A model generated the notes under the pieces. The model searched no databases. It worked only from the letters and a program-made list of their open reading frames with translations, and was not told the DNA's origin. A stretch of DNA of 20,840 nt from assembly GCA_964498075.1 (NCBI GenBank), contig CAZCGA010000113.1, forward strand, positions 1 through 20,840. Direction: 5' to 3'. The stretch is from CAZCGA01 sp964498075. GTDB lineage: Bacteria; Desulfobacterota; Binatia; HRBIN30. The number at the start of each line of letters is the position of its first letter. The stretch's first letter is position 1. This document shows, one piece after another, positions 7,608-15,062 of the stretch. The position numbers and the translations under genes were made by a program.

Positions 7608-8006
7608 ATGACACGACTGTACCGGGTCGTTGTTCCAGTTCCCGGCATGGAGCCGGCCATCGCCTTTTATCGGAACGTCCTCGGCATTGCCGGAGAGAGC
7701 ATCGTGCCGACGCGATACTACTTTCATTGTGGCGGAACCATCCTCGCGCTCGTCGATCCGTCCGAGCACGGTCGCAAGTTCCGTCCGAATCCGGACCTCA
7801 TCTACTTCGCCGTCGCGGATCTCGAAAGCGCCTTAGAGCGCGCCGTCAAGGCCGGTGCGGTGGCACTGCCCGACGCCGACGTCGGCTGGGGCATCCAGAC
7901 CCGCCCGTGGGGAGAGCGCAGCTTCTACGTGAGCGATCCCTTCGGCAACCCGCTGTGCTTCGTGGACGACCAGACGCTGTTCACCGGCTCGGCCAAGCTG
8001 GAATAG
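7608..8006 (+). CDS. VOC family protein (single glyoxalase/bleomycin-resistance-like domain)
   Basis: This 132-residue soluble protein contains one vicinal-oxygen-chelate domain made of two beta-alpha-beta-beta-beta halves: RVVVPVPGMEPAIAFYRNVLG in the first, YFAVADLESALERAVKAGA in the second, ending with SDPFGNPLCFVDD. The positions that hold the metal ligands in glyoxalase I and dioxygenases appear as Arg6 or Val7 in the first strand, Tyr in IYFAV and Cys or Phe in PLCFV, not His, His and Glu. A metal-independent binding or sequestration role is therefore more likely than catalysis. ATG 7608 has AAGGAGG eight bases upstream. The stop lies nine bases before the GTG of the YfcG-like transferase, so the two form an operon and probably handle the same compound class. 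Confidence 0.82.
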   Translation: MTRLYRVVVPVPGMEPAIAFYRNVLGIAGESIVPTRYYFHCGGTILALVDPSEHGRKFRPNPDLIYFAVADLESALERAVKAGAVALPDADVGWGIQTRPWGERSFYVSDPFGNPLCFVDDQTLFTGSAKLE

Positions 8007-8015
8007 GAGGGTATA

Positions 8016-8648
8016 GTGATCGATCTTTACACGTGGACCACGCCGAACGGCCGCAAGGTATCCATCATGCTCGAAGAGACCGGAACGCCGTACGAGGTGT
8101 GTCCGGTCAACCTGCGCGAGGGGCAGCAGCTTGCGGCGGAGTTCACTGCGCTGAATCCGAACCAACGCATCCCGGTGATCGTCGATCCTGACGCCCCCGG
8201 CGGCGCTCTGACGGTGATCGAGTCGGGGGCCATCCTGATGTATCTCGCCGAGAAAACCGGGCGCTTCCTGCCACGCAACGTTCGCGGGCGCAGTGAGGCC
8301 ATACAGTGGCTGATGTTCCAGATGGGCGGCATCGGTCCGATGATGGGGCAGGCGAACTACTTCGCCAACACCGCCGCGGAGAAGATCCCGTTTGCGATCC
8401 AGCGCTACATCAACGAGTCGGTGCGCTTGATCGGCGTGCTGAATACGCGCCTCGACGACCGCGACTTCCTCGGCGGGGAGTACTCGATTGCCGACATGGC
8501 GACGTACCCGTGGGTCGCCGCCGGCTGGCCGATCTTCCGGACGATGATGCCGGATCAGGTCGGCGCCTACGGCAACGTCCAGCGCTGGCTCGATGCAATG
8601 GCAGCGCGCCCCGCCGTGGAGCGCGGCATGAAGGTCCCCGCGGTCTGA
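8016..8648 (+). CDS. Glutathione transferase, YfcG/YghU-like (Nu class) disulfide reductase
   Basis: The 210-residue product resembles E. coli YfcG along its whole length: IDLYTWTTPNGRK at the start, ALNPNQRIPVIVD, ESGAILMYLAEKTGRFLP, GGIGPMMGQ and a C-terminal SIADMATYPWV. Thr9 and Asn11 match the T-x-N active-site pair that YfcG-type enzymes use instead of Tyr or Cys, and ESGA is the glutathione-binding loop. Nu-class enzymes bind two glutathione molecules and reduce disulfides such as 2-hydroxyethyl disulfide, with weak peroxidase activity. The start is GTG 8016 with GGAGG seven bases before it. It is cytosolic and co-transcribed with the VOC gene. The orthologue of yfcG itself is not proven, so no symbol is given. 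Confidence 0.9.
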   Translation: MIDLYTWTTPNGRKVSIMLEETGTPYEVCPVNLREGQQLAAEFTALNPNQRIPVIVDPDAPGGALTVIESGAILMYLAEKTGRFLPRNVRGRSEAIQWLMFQMGGIGPMMGQANYFANTAAEKIPFAIQRYINESVRLIGVLNTRLDDRDFLGGEYSIADMATYPWVAAGWPIFRTMMPDQVGAYGNVQRWLDAMAARPAVERGMKVPAV

Positions 8649-8660
8649 CCGGCGTGGTCT

Positions 8661-8810
8661 ACCCGAGAGATTGATGGCGAGCACGCGGGTCCACTGCTCC
8701 GGCGTCACGCTCGCGGTGTGCTCGAAGGTACCGACGCCGGCGATGTTGCACAGGACGTCCAGCCCAGCGTACTGCGCGACGGCTGCGGCGACCGTGGCTG
8801 CCGCGTTGGC
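8661..8810 (-). pseudogene. Remnant of a short-chain dehydrogenase/reductase gene
   Basis: About 50 codons on the minus strand give a central SDR segment: a helix rich in Ala, then AGLDVLCNIAGVGTFEH (the N-A-G strand with N replaced in part, N-I-A-G) and TPEQWTRVLAINLSG, the helix and strand leading to the active-site Asn. Similarity stops abruptly after LSG at 8661, where the frame runs into the 3' end of the YfcG-like gene. In the other direction the frame meets a stop near 8863. The nucleotide-binding T-G-x-x-x-G-x-G and the catalytic Y-x-x-x-K are both absent, so the piece cannot function. It probably marks a deletion or insertion of neighbouring genes. The intact SDR at 14146-14916 has a different sequence in this region, so it is not a recent internal copy. 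Confidence 0.65.
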
Positions 8811-8926
8811 AAGCGGCGAAGATCGCGCTCGTGTTGGGGCAGGAGCCGCGTGCGATGCCCACTACCATCATCCCGACTCCCGACTGCCCCGCGTAACGTC
8901 GCTCTACGAATGTCCGATTCCGCCGC

Positions 8927-9792
8927 TTGCAATCGACAGCCGCTCTGTGGCGCAATGCACGCGTGGGCGACTTCGCAGCGGACACAGCCGTCGAGGGGCA
9001 GGACGGACACTACCGTGCATGCCTCTCGCGCGATTGGGCGATCTGGGGGCCGAACGGCGGCTATGTGGCGGCGATCGCTCTGCGTGCTGCGGGTGCTGCG
9101 ACACCGCTGCGCCGTCCCGCGAGCTTCGCCTGCCATTTCCTCAACGTCGCCGATTTCGACGTCGTCGACCTGCGGGTGACGCCGCTGCGCGCCACCAAGC
9201 GCGCGGCTTCGCTGCGCGTGTCGATGACGCAGAAGGATCGGCCGATCCTCGAGGCGATTGCCTGGGTGGTGGGTGACGTCGATGGCCTCGAGCACGATGT
9301 CGGTGTCATGCCCGACGTTCCGGCGCCCGGCGCTCTCAAGCCGCTTACGGAACTGGTGCCGCCGGAAGATCTGACGGACAGCTACCCGTTTTGGCAGAAC
9401 CTCGAGTCGCGGCCGATCAACTGGATACCCTGGCGCGAGCGCAAACCCGGCGCGCCCGTCTGGCGGAATGGTATCGCTTTCGGCCACGGGCGGCGTTCGA
9501 TGACCCGTTCGTCGACGCGGCGCGCTCCGTGGTGCTCGTCGACACGATGCTCTGGCCCGCAACCTGTCAGGCGTATGGAGACGACAAGCCCTACATTGCC
9601 CCGAGCATCGAGGTGGCGGTGCGCTTCCACCGTCTGGCACCGACCGTCGAGTGGCTGTTGTGCGATGCCGCCGCGCCGGTGGCGGCGAACGGGCTGATTG
9701 GTGGCCACGCCTTCATTTGGTCCGCCGACGGCCAGCTGCTCGCGTCGGGTGGCGGGCAGTTGTTGTGCCGGCCGGCGCCGGCGGGACGCTGA
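8927..9792 (+). pseudogene. Acyl-CoA thioesterase-like (double hotdog) gene with a one-base frameshift
   Basis: Two overlapping frames together encode one TesB/4HBT_3-type thioesterase of about 288 residues. Frame one gives the N-terminal hotdog: LSRDWAIWGPNGGYVAAIALRA, FLNVADFDVVDLRV and the linker RPINWIPWRERKPGAPVW. Frame two continues with EWYRFRPRAAFDDPFVD, VLVDTMLWPA, VRFHRLAP and WSADGQLLASGGGQLL. The break is at about 9465-9467, where TGGCGGAATGG is read; one extra G would restore W-R-E-W in frame. It is either a true pseudogene or a base missed in a G-run. Such enzymes hydrolyse acyl-CoA thioesters in the cytoplasm. The start is uncertain: TTG 8927 or GTG 8963, neither with a ribosome binding site. 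The stop is one base from the sulfatase-like gene's stop. Confidence 0.75.
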
Positions 9793-9793
9793 C

Positions 9794-11272
9794 CTAGCGA
9801 AGGTAACCGAGGGATCTGAGGATTTCCAAGTCGCGTGTGCTGACGGTGTGCACCCGATCGTCCGACGCCTTCAGCCACGAGCGCAGCAGGGTGTGCAGAC
9901 GATCGGCGTCGACGTCGCCCGGGGTGTAGCGATTGCGCGTTTCCCCGGGATCGACGGCCACGTTGTACAGCTCGAACTCCCGGTCGCCGTCCTGGCCCGG
10001 GGTCCAGATGAGCTTCCAATCGCCGAGCAGGGCGGCCCGGAACTCTCCGGCGACGTCGAAGCTGACGCGCTTGCGAACCATCTGCGGAAAGTAGCTGTTG
10101 CCGGACTCGGCGAACACCGCGCGCGGCGGCAAGCTCTCTCCACGCAGGTAGGGCACCAGGGATCGCCCGTCCACGCCGGCGCCGCCGTGCGCCGTCGACG
10201 GAAGCCGGAGCAGCTCGACCAACGTTGGCATCACGTCGACCAGGGAGACCCACGCGTCGACCCGACCGCCGCGCTGCATCGGGTCGGTGGGTGGAAAGAC
10301 GAAGCCCAACGGAACCCGCAGCTCGGCGTTGGAGACATAATCGCCGTGGTCATAGAAGTAGTCGTGCTCGCCGAGACTCTCCCCGTGATCGGCGGTGAAG
10401 ACGATCAGCCAATCGTCGCCGAGCCGCGCGCGCAGCGCCGTGACCAGCTGGGCAATGTGATCGTCCGTGTTGCGGATGTCGGCGGCATACAGGCGGCGGA
10501 TGTGGGCGTTGACGTCATCCGGCAATCGATTCTGGAAAACGGCCTTGATCTTCGGAAGATCCTCGGGATAGGCGCGGTCACCGACGCCACCCTTCACGTC
10601 GCCGAAGTGCAGCGGGTAACGGCCGGCGTAGCCGGGATCGAACTGCGCGGCCAACGCCGGCGGTGGGTAGTAGGGCACGTGTGGATCGATGTAGTGCACC
10701 CACAGGAGCAGCGCATCATCCGGCTTTAACGTGCCGATCCGCTGCAGCGCGGCTTGCGTCGTCGCCGCCGCGTCGCGCGCGTCGTCGGCAAAATCGTAGA
10801 CGTCGAAGCCGGCGTCCAGACGGCGTGCTGGGCTGAGGACGTGATTCGAGACGACCGCCACCGTCCGGTAGCCGGCGCGGCGCGCCAGCTGCGCAACCGA
10901 GGCCACCTCGGGGCTCAGCGGATCGACCAAGCTGCGCACCTTGGTCGTGTGCGGGTAGCATCCGGTGAGCAAGCTCGCGAGCGCTGGGGTCGTGCGCGGC
11001 ATGGTGGTGACCGCACGCGTAAAGTGGACACCGCGCGCCAACAGCGAGTCGACGAACGGCGTGGTCGGCCGGTCGTACCCGTTACAGCTCAGGTAATCAG
11101 CCCGCAGGGTATCGACGGTGAGCAGGAGCACGTGCTTGCGGGCGTTCGGGGGTGTTGCTCGGTCGACGTGAGTGCAGGCCGCAAGCAGACACAAGCCAAC
11201 GGCCAGGCACCACGCCCAGCCACGCCGGGGCGAGTCGTCGCTGCAGGCACGCGTGGTCGCCACGATGGGCAC
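9794..11272 (-). CDS. Sulfatase/alkaline-phosphatase superfamily lipoprotein with Thr at the nucleophile position
   Basis: The 492-residue product begins with an Arg-containing n-region, a hydrophobic stretch and the lipobox LAAC, lipidated Cys at about residue 33, so it should be anchored in a membrane facing the periplasm. The body is sulfatase-like: VLLLTVDTLRAD near 48-59, MPRTTPALASLLTGCYPH at 91-108, FTADHGESLGEHDYFYDHGD with metal-binding Asp and His, and a C-terminal FELYNVAVDPGET. The C/S-x-P-x-R formylglycine motif reads T94-T-P-A-L, so it cannot be matured to formylglycine; phospho-transfer or hydrolysis with Thr, as in phosphoethanolamine transferases, is inferred. The GTG start at 11272 overlaps the glycosyltransferase stop as TAGTG; GTG 11263 is an alternative. 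Termination-reinitiation coupling is likely. Confidence 0.85.
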   Translation of the reverse strand: MPIVATTRACSDDSPRRGWAWCLAVGLCLLAACTHVDRATPPNARKHVLLLTVDTLRADYLSCNGYDRPTTPFVDSLLARGVHFTRAVTTMPRTTPALASLLTGCYPHTTKVRSLVDPLSPEVASVAQLARRAGYRTVAVVSNHVLSPARRLDAGFDVYDFADDARDAAATTQAALQRIGTLKPDDALLLWVHYIDPHVPYYPPPALAAQFDPGYAGRYPLHFGDVKGGVGDRAYPEDLPKIKAVFQNRLPDDVNAHIRRLYAADIRNTDDHIAQLVTALRARLGDDWLIVFTADHGESLGEHDYFYDHGDYVSNAELRVPLGFVFPPTDPMQRGGRVDAWVSLVDVMPTLVELLRLPSTAHGGAGVDGRSLVPYLRGESLPPRAVFAESGNSYFPQMVRKRVSFDVAGEFRAALLGDWKLIWTPGQDGDREFELYNVAVDPGETRNRYTPGDVDADRLHTLLRSWLKASDDRVHTVSTRDLEILRSLGYLR

Positions 11273-12957
11273 TAGAGGAGGCCGCCGCCGGCGGTGCGAT
11301 CGCCGCGGCACACCTGCCCGCGCTTGCAGATGTAGAGGTCGAACTTTTCGATGCGGGTCGCCATTTGATATCGATCGCGGATCAGGGCTGTCAGCTCGGG
11401 GAAATCCTGCAGTGCCGCGGCGCTGTCGAGATTGTCGCCGGTGACCCATGGGATCACATCGCTGTGCTCGACGATGATCACCGCCGGCGGCGAGCGATCC
11501 AGCTCGCCGAGCAAGATGCGACGGCTTTCCGCCCGCAGCCAGGGAGCGCGTTGCGCTACGTTGTAGACGTAGCGGCTCGCCGGCCGCCGCTGCGCCATTT
11601 GATAGATCGCGGGCTCGAATCCCCAGATGTACACCGGCTCGTCCGCCGGCGAGTTGGCCAACAGCCATTCGGCCAGCTTGCGATTGGCACGGGCGCTGAC
11701 GTCGCCGCTGCTGTAGAGCCGATCGTTGGTCTCCTCGCGTATCGATGGGTCCAGCAAGGCCGCCAGCCGGAGCTGGCTGCGCTCCCAGAAGGAGTACGGG
11801 GCCCAGGCCGCTGCGCTCCCACTCTCCCGAAGGAGACAGACCAGCATCCCAGCGGCGAGAATACCCGCGGTCGTTCTCGGTGCGGTGGTCCACAGCTTCC
11901 AAAACCCCCATGCGGCGATCAAGGCGGTGAGCGGCAGCGCCGATCCGTAGTGGTACGGAAAGAACTTCGCCTGGACCGCCACACCAACGAGCTGTAGGCC
12001 GACGATGCCGAGGACGTGGAGCGCGCCCTCACGTTCGCGTGGGCTGAGGATCGGCAGGGCGAACAGCAGGGCCAGGCCGACCGTGCTCACCAGGGAGAAC
12101 TCGAACAACCATTCTTCGACCGCGCGCGCCAAGAGGACGATGAACGCGTCGCCTTCGAGGCTGATCCCGGTGTACTGTGGCGCGAACAGAAACAGCGCAT
12201 CATACATATCGGCGAGCGCGCCGGCCGCAACGAAGTACAGCTGGGTGCACAGCAGCGGAAGCAACGCACCCACCGCGAAGGCGAGGGTCAGGTGGAAGAA
12301 GCGGCGACGTCCGCCGGCCGCCGCACCGCCACGCCAAAGGCGCGCGGCCAGCACGCCGAAGCTCACGACCGCGGCGCCGGCGAGCGGCGGTTTCAGTAGG
12401 AGCAATCCGGCATAGAGGACGCCCATCAGCGCCCACGTACTGAGCTGCTTACACCGCCCCCATACGTCACCTTCCCGGGGTTCGTAGGTGCCACCAACCA
12501 GCGCCCAAGCCAGCACCACCGCCGCAAAGCTCGAAGGCTGCCCGGTATGCCAGAACTCCAGCTGTACATGGACGAACACCGCGAGGGCACCGCCTACGAT
12601 GCCGGGACGCGCCGTCCCCAGGTGTCGACGCGAAAAGATCGCGAACGCGTAGATCAGGGACCCGAATGCGATTGCCTCGAGGACGCGCACGGCATGGACA
12701 CCGGCGCCGAACAGCACGCGCGCCAAGGCAAAGATGAAAAAGATTCCCGGCGGCTTGAAGTCCCACACCCCGCGATACGGCGGCTCCCCATGCAGCATGC
12801 CGTCCGCAACGAGAGCATAGATCCCCTGATCCCGTCCGTAGTCGAACGCGATCAGATGCCCAAGCAGGTACGCCGAGGCGAGCAGGGCGCCGATGACCAA
12901 CAACCGCTCGGCCGCCTCAAGGGCCGCAGGCGCGACAGGCTTTGGGCTGGCTTGCAC
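11272..12957 (-). CDS. GT-C superfamily membrane glycosyltransferase (GT39/ArnT-PMT-like)
   Basis: This polytopic membrane protein of 561 residues has about ten hydrophobic helices and a soluble C-terminal region. After the first helix the large periplasmic loop carries D43 in GRDQGIYALVADGML and D66 in VWDFKPPGIFF; the early acidic pair is where GT-C enzymes hold catalytic and metal residues. Enzymes of this fold transfer a sugar from a polyprenyl-phosphate donor to lipid, glycan or protein outside the inner membrane. The C-terminal part contains EPVYIWGFEPAIYQMAQRRPASRYVYN, common in bacterial GT39-like proteins. I prefer GTG 12957 because the 35 codons up to GTG 13062 use rare codons (AGA, GGA, CGA) and look non-coding; neither start has a good ribosome binding site. 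It is translationally coupled to the sulfatase-like gene. Donor and acceptor unknown. Confidence 0.82.
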   Translation of the reverse strand: MQASPKPVAPAALEAAERLLVIGALLASAYLLGHLIAFDYGRDQGIYALVADGMLHGEPPYRGVWDFKPPGIFFIFALARVLFGAGVHAVRVLEAIAFGSLIYAFAIFSRRHLGTARPGIVGGALAVFVHVQLEFWHTGQPSSFAAVVLAWALVGGTYEPREGDVWGRCKQLSTWALMGVLYAGLLLLKPPLAGAAVVSFGVLAARLWRGGAAAGGRRRFFHLTLAFAVGALLPLLCTQLYFVAAGALADMYDALFLFAPQYTGISLEGDAFIVLLARAVEEWLFEFSLVSTVGLALLFALPILSPREREGALHVLGIVGLQLVGVAVQAKFFPYHYGSALPLTALIAAWGFWKLWTTAPRTTAGILAAGMLVCLLRESGSAAAWAPYSFWERSQLRLAALLDPSIREETNDRLYSSGDVSARANRKLAEWLLANSPADEPVYIWGFEPAIYQMAQRRPASRYVYNVAQRAPWLRAESRRILLGELDRSPPAVIIVEHSDVIPWVTGDNLDSAAALQDFPELTALIRDRYQMATRIEKFDLYICKRGQVCRGDRTAGGGLL

Positions 12958-13159
12958 GCGGCTGGTGGTCGCAAGCGCAATGCCACAGAGAATGGGGGGT
13001 TGGGAGACGAGCCGGCCCCCTCGGTGTCTGGCAATTCCGTGTCGCGGCGTGCGAAGAAGCACACGGATGTAACGGGCGGTAGGCCCACCGCGGTCGCACG
13101 AAACTCAGGGGTGCCGACAATCACGGGTGATCAAACAGCGAGCGCCGACTTTCGATGGC

Positions 13160-14056
13160 TCAAGAGCCAGCAGCACGCTGTCGAACGAACTCGCCGATCC
13201 GCTCGATGGCTTGTTGCCCCTCCGGGAGCATCGAGGCGAAGGCCTGCCAGACGTGGATCATATCCTCCCAAGGTTCGAGGTGAACCTCTACGCCCACTTT
13301 TCGCGCCCGTTCGGCCAAGCGTGTCGAGTCATCGAGGAGTGTTTCCGCGGTGCCCACCTGGATCAGCAGCGCCGGGAGGCCGGAGAGGTTTGCGTAGAGG
13401 GGCGCGGCCAGCGGCGTGCGCGGGTCTTGCCCGCCCAGGTACATCGCGGCCATCTTGCGGAGTGGATCACGTTGGACGACGGGATCGGCCGCGGCCTTGG
13501 TTGTCATCGACTCGCCGGTGGCTTCAAGATCGACCCACGGCGACAGGCAGACGCCGGCGGCGGGCAGGGGCACCCCGGCGTCGCGCAGCGCCACCAACGT
13601 TGCGATGGTGAGCCCACCACCGGCCGAGTCGCCCGCGATAACCAGTCGGGAGGGATGCACGCCCGTCGACAGCAACCAGCGGTAGGCCGCCGTAGCGTCC
13701 TCGACGGCGGCTGGATGGGGATGCTCGGGCGCCAGCCGGTAATCGATCAGCAGCACGCGTGCGGCCGCAGCGCGCGACAATCGCGCCGCCAGATCCCGGT
13801 GCGTATTGATGGAGCCGACGACGTAGCCGCCACCGTGCAAGTAGAGAATCACGCGCCCCGCAGCTGCCCCGGTGGCGACGACCCACTCCGCCGGGACGCT
13901 GCCGGCATGCACCGGTTCGCAACGCACGTCTTCCGGCAGTGAGATCATACCGGCAAGCATTTCGAGCCCGGCGCGCATCTCCTGGGCGCTCGCATCGGGC
14001 GACATCGGGCGCGCCCGCATCAGGTCGACGACGAAGTTGAGCTCTTGACTGGCCAT
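13160..14056 (-). CDS. Alpha/beta hydrolase, hormone-sensitive-lipase family (family IV) esterase
   Basis: This 298-residue cytosolic carboxylester hydrolase shows the family IV marks: HGGG at 74-77 for the oxyanion hole, DYRLAPEHPHPA at 105-116, GDSAGG at 142-147 with nucleophile Ser144, and DMIHVW with catalytic His268. The acid is most likely Glu238 in GTAETLLDDS, where many relatives have Asp in D-P-L-x-D; some HSL members do use Glu. A helical cap is formed by the first 45 residues. The start at 14056 has AGGAGGGC six bases upstream; the frame extends further but without coding character. It lies downstream of the SDR gene in the same direction with an 89-bp gap, so joint transcription is possible. 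Short-chain esters are the usual substrates. Confidence 0.9.
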   Translation of the reverse strand: MASQELNFVVDLMRARPMSPDASAQEMRAGLEMLAGMISLPEDVRCEPVHAGSVPAEWVVATGAAAGRVILYLHGGGYVVGSINTHRDLAARLSRAAAARVLLIDYRLAPEHPHPAAVEDATAAYRWLLSTGVHPSRLVIAGDSAGGGLTIATLVALRDAGVPLPAAGVCLSPWVDLEATGESMTTKAAADPVVQRDPLRKMAAMYLGGQDPRTPLAAPLYANLSGLPALLIQVGTAETLLDDSTRLAERARKVGVEVHLEPWEDMIHVWQAFASMLPEGQQAIERIGEFVRQRAAGS

Positions 14057-14145
14057 TGTGCCCTCCTGAATCGGTGCAGTGATGCAAGTCACTACGCCGG
14101 AAGCGCAGCGGGGCGCAAGGGGGCGGGGTCTGATCCCCTTGTTCG

Positions 14146-14916
14146 CTACAGAGCGCCGCGCGACCGAATGATCTGCCCGGTGATCCAACCGGCGTCGTCC
14201 GAGGCGAGGAAGCGAACCAAGCGGGCGGCATCCAGGGGCTGACCGACGCGTCCCATGGGTGCGCTTTGCTCGAGGCTCCGCTTCAGATCATCGGACATCC
14301 AACCGGTGTCCGTCGGGCCCGGGTCGACGGCGTTCACCGTGATCCCGCGGGGCGCCAAGGCGGCGCTGAGCCTCAGCGTCAGTGCGCCGAGGGCGCCCTT
14401 TGTCGCCGCGTATGCCAGCTCCTCCGGCATCGGATCGAGCCCCTGACCCGAGGTGATGGTGATGATGCGCCCAGGTTGTCCTGCCGGATGCCGGCGCGCG
14501 AGCTCGCTGCACAGCAACGCCGTGGCGCGCAGGTTCACGGCGTAGTGCCGGTCGAGCTGGGCGGCATCGAGGGTGTCGACACTACCGGCCTCGGAACAGG
14601 CGGCGTTGTTCACCAGGATGTGGAGCGCGCCGAACGACGCGTAGGCGTGCTCGACCAAGTGTCGCGCCGCGCCGGGGTCTGCCAGGTCGATCTCGACTGC
14701 CTCGACCGCCGTGCCGGCGCGTCGCAGCTCGGCAACCAGCGATTCGGGTTCATCCGCCCCGACGCCCCACGGCATCAACCGATCGTAAGGTCGATAAAAG
14801 GCGAGCAACAAGCTCGCCCCCGCCGCGCCCAGCTCGCGTGCGATGGCGGTGCCGATTCCAGCGAGCCGGCTGGTGCCGGTGATGAGCGCGACCTTGTTGC
14901 GAAGCGACTCATTCAT
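14146..14916 (-). CDS. SDR family NAD(P)-dependent oxidoreductase (FabG-like)
   Basis: The 256-residue product is a classical short-chain dehydrogenase. Residues 13-22 give TGTSRLAGIG, a variant of the nucleotide-binding T-G-x-x-x-G-x-G with two extra residues. LVNNAACSEAG is the N-N-A-G-type strand, Ser of ITSGQGL precedes the catalytic Tyr169-x-x-x-Lys173 in AYAATKGALG, and VNAVDPGPTDTGWM is the substrate-loop motif. The end, SDDAGWITGQIIRSRGAL, is typical of 3-oxoacyl-ACP reductase-like members. It would oxidise or reduce an alcohol/ketone pair; the exact substrate is open. ATG 14916 fits the normal N-terminus, but there is no ribosome binding site; an ATG at 14943 would add nine residues. 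It diverges from the MFS_3 gene over about 145 bp. Confidence 0.9.
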   Translation of the reverse strand: MNESLRNKVALITGTSRLAGIGTAIARELGAAGASLLLAFYRPYDRLMPWGVGADEPESLVAELRRAGTAVEAVEIDLADPGAARHLVEHAYASFGALHILVNNAACSEAGSVDTLDAAQLDRHYAVNLRATALLCSELARRHPAGQPGRIITITSGQGLDPMPEELAYAATKGALGALTLRLSAALAPRGITVNAVDPGPTDTGWMSDDLKRSLEQSAPMGRVGQPLDAARLVRFLASDDAGWITGQIIRSRGAL

Positions 14917-15062
14917 AGCTGGGCGGGCGGACTCGCGTGCCATCAAAACGGACTTGGCGCGGAATGTCCACTGGGTGGCTCGACAGGTTTCTCCAGCCAG
15001 AGCTCTGGGATAAAGAGCGTGCGTGGAAACCTATGACCTCGTCTTGGTTGCGGAGCAGCTGA

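Noticed and set aside
12547..13611. A 354-residue plus-strand frame across the glycosyltransferase start and the hydrolase
   Set aside because: It crosses two genes, has no family motif, and changes composition along its length.
14125..14138. GGGG-N6-CCCC between the SDR and esterase genes
   Set aside because: A 4-bp stem is too short, and the region is G-rich throughout.
14997..15008. 12-bp palindrome CCAGAGCTCTGG in the divergent SDR/MFS_3 promoter region
   Set aside because: Several perfect 12-bp palindromes are expected by chance in 20 kb and there is no second copy here, so it is not called an operator.
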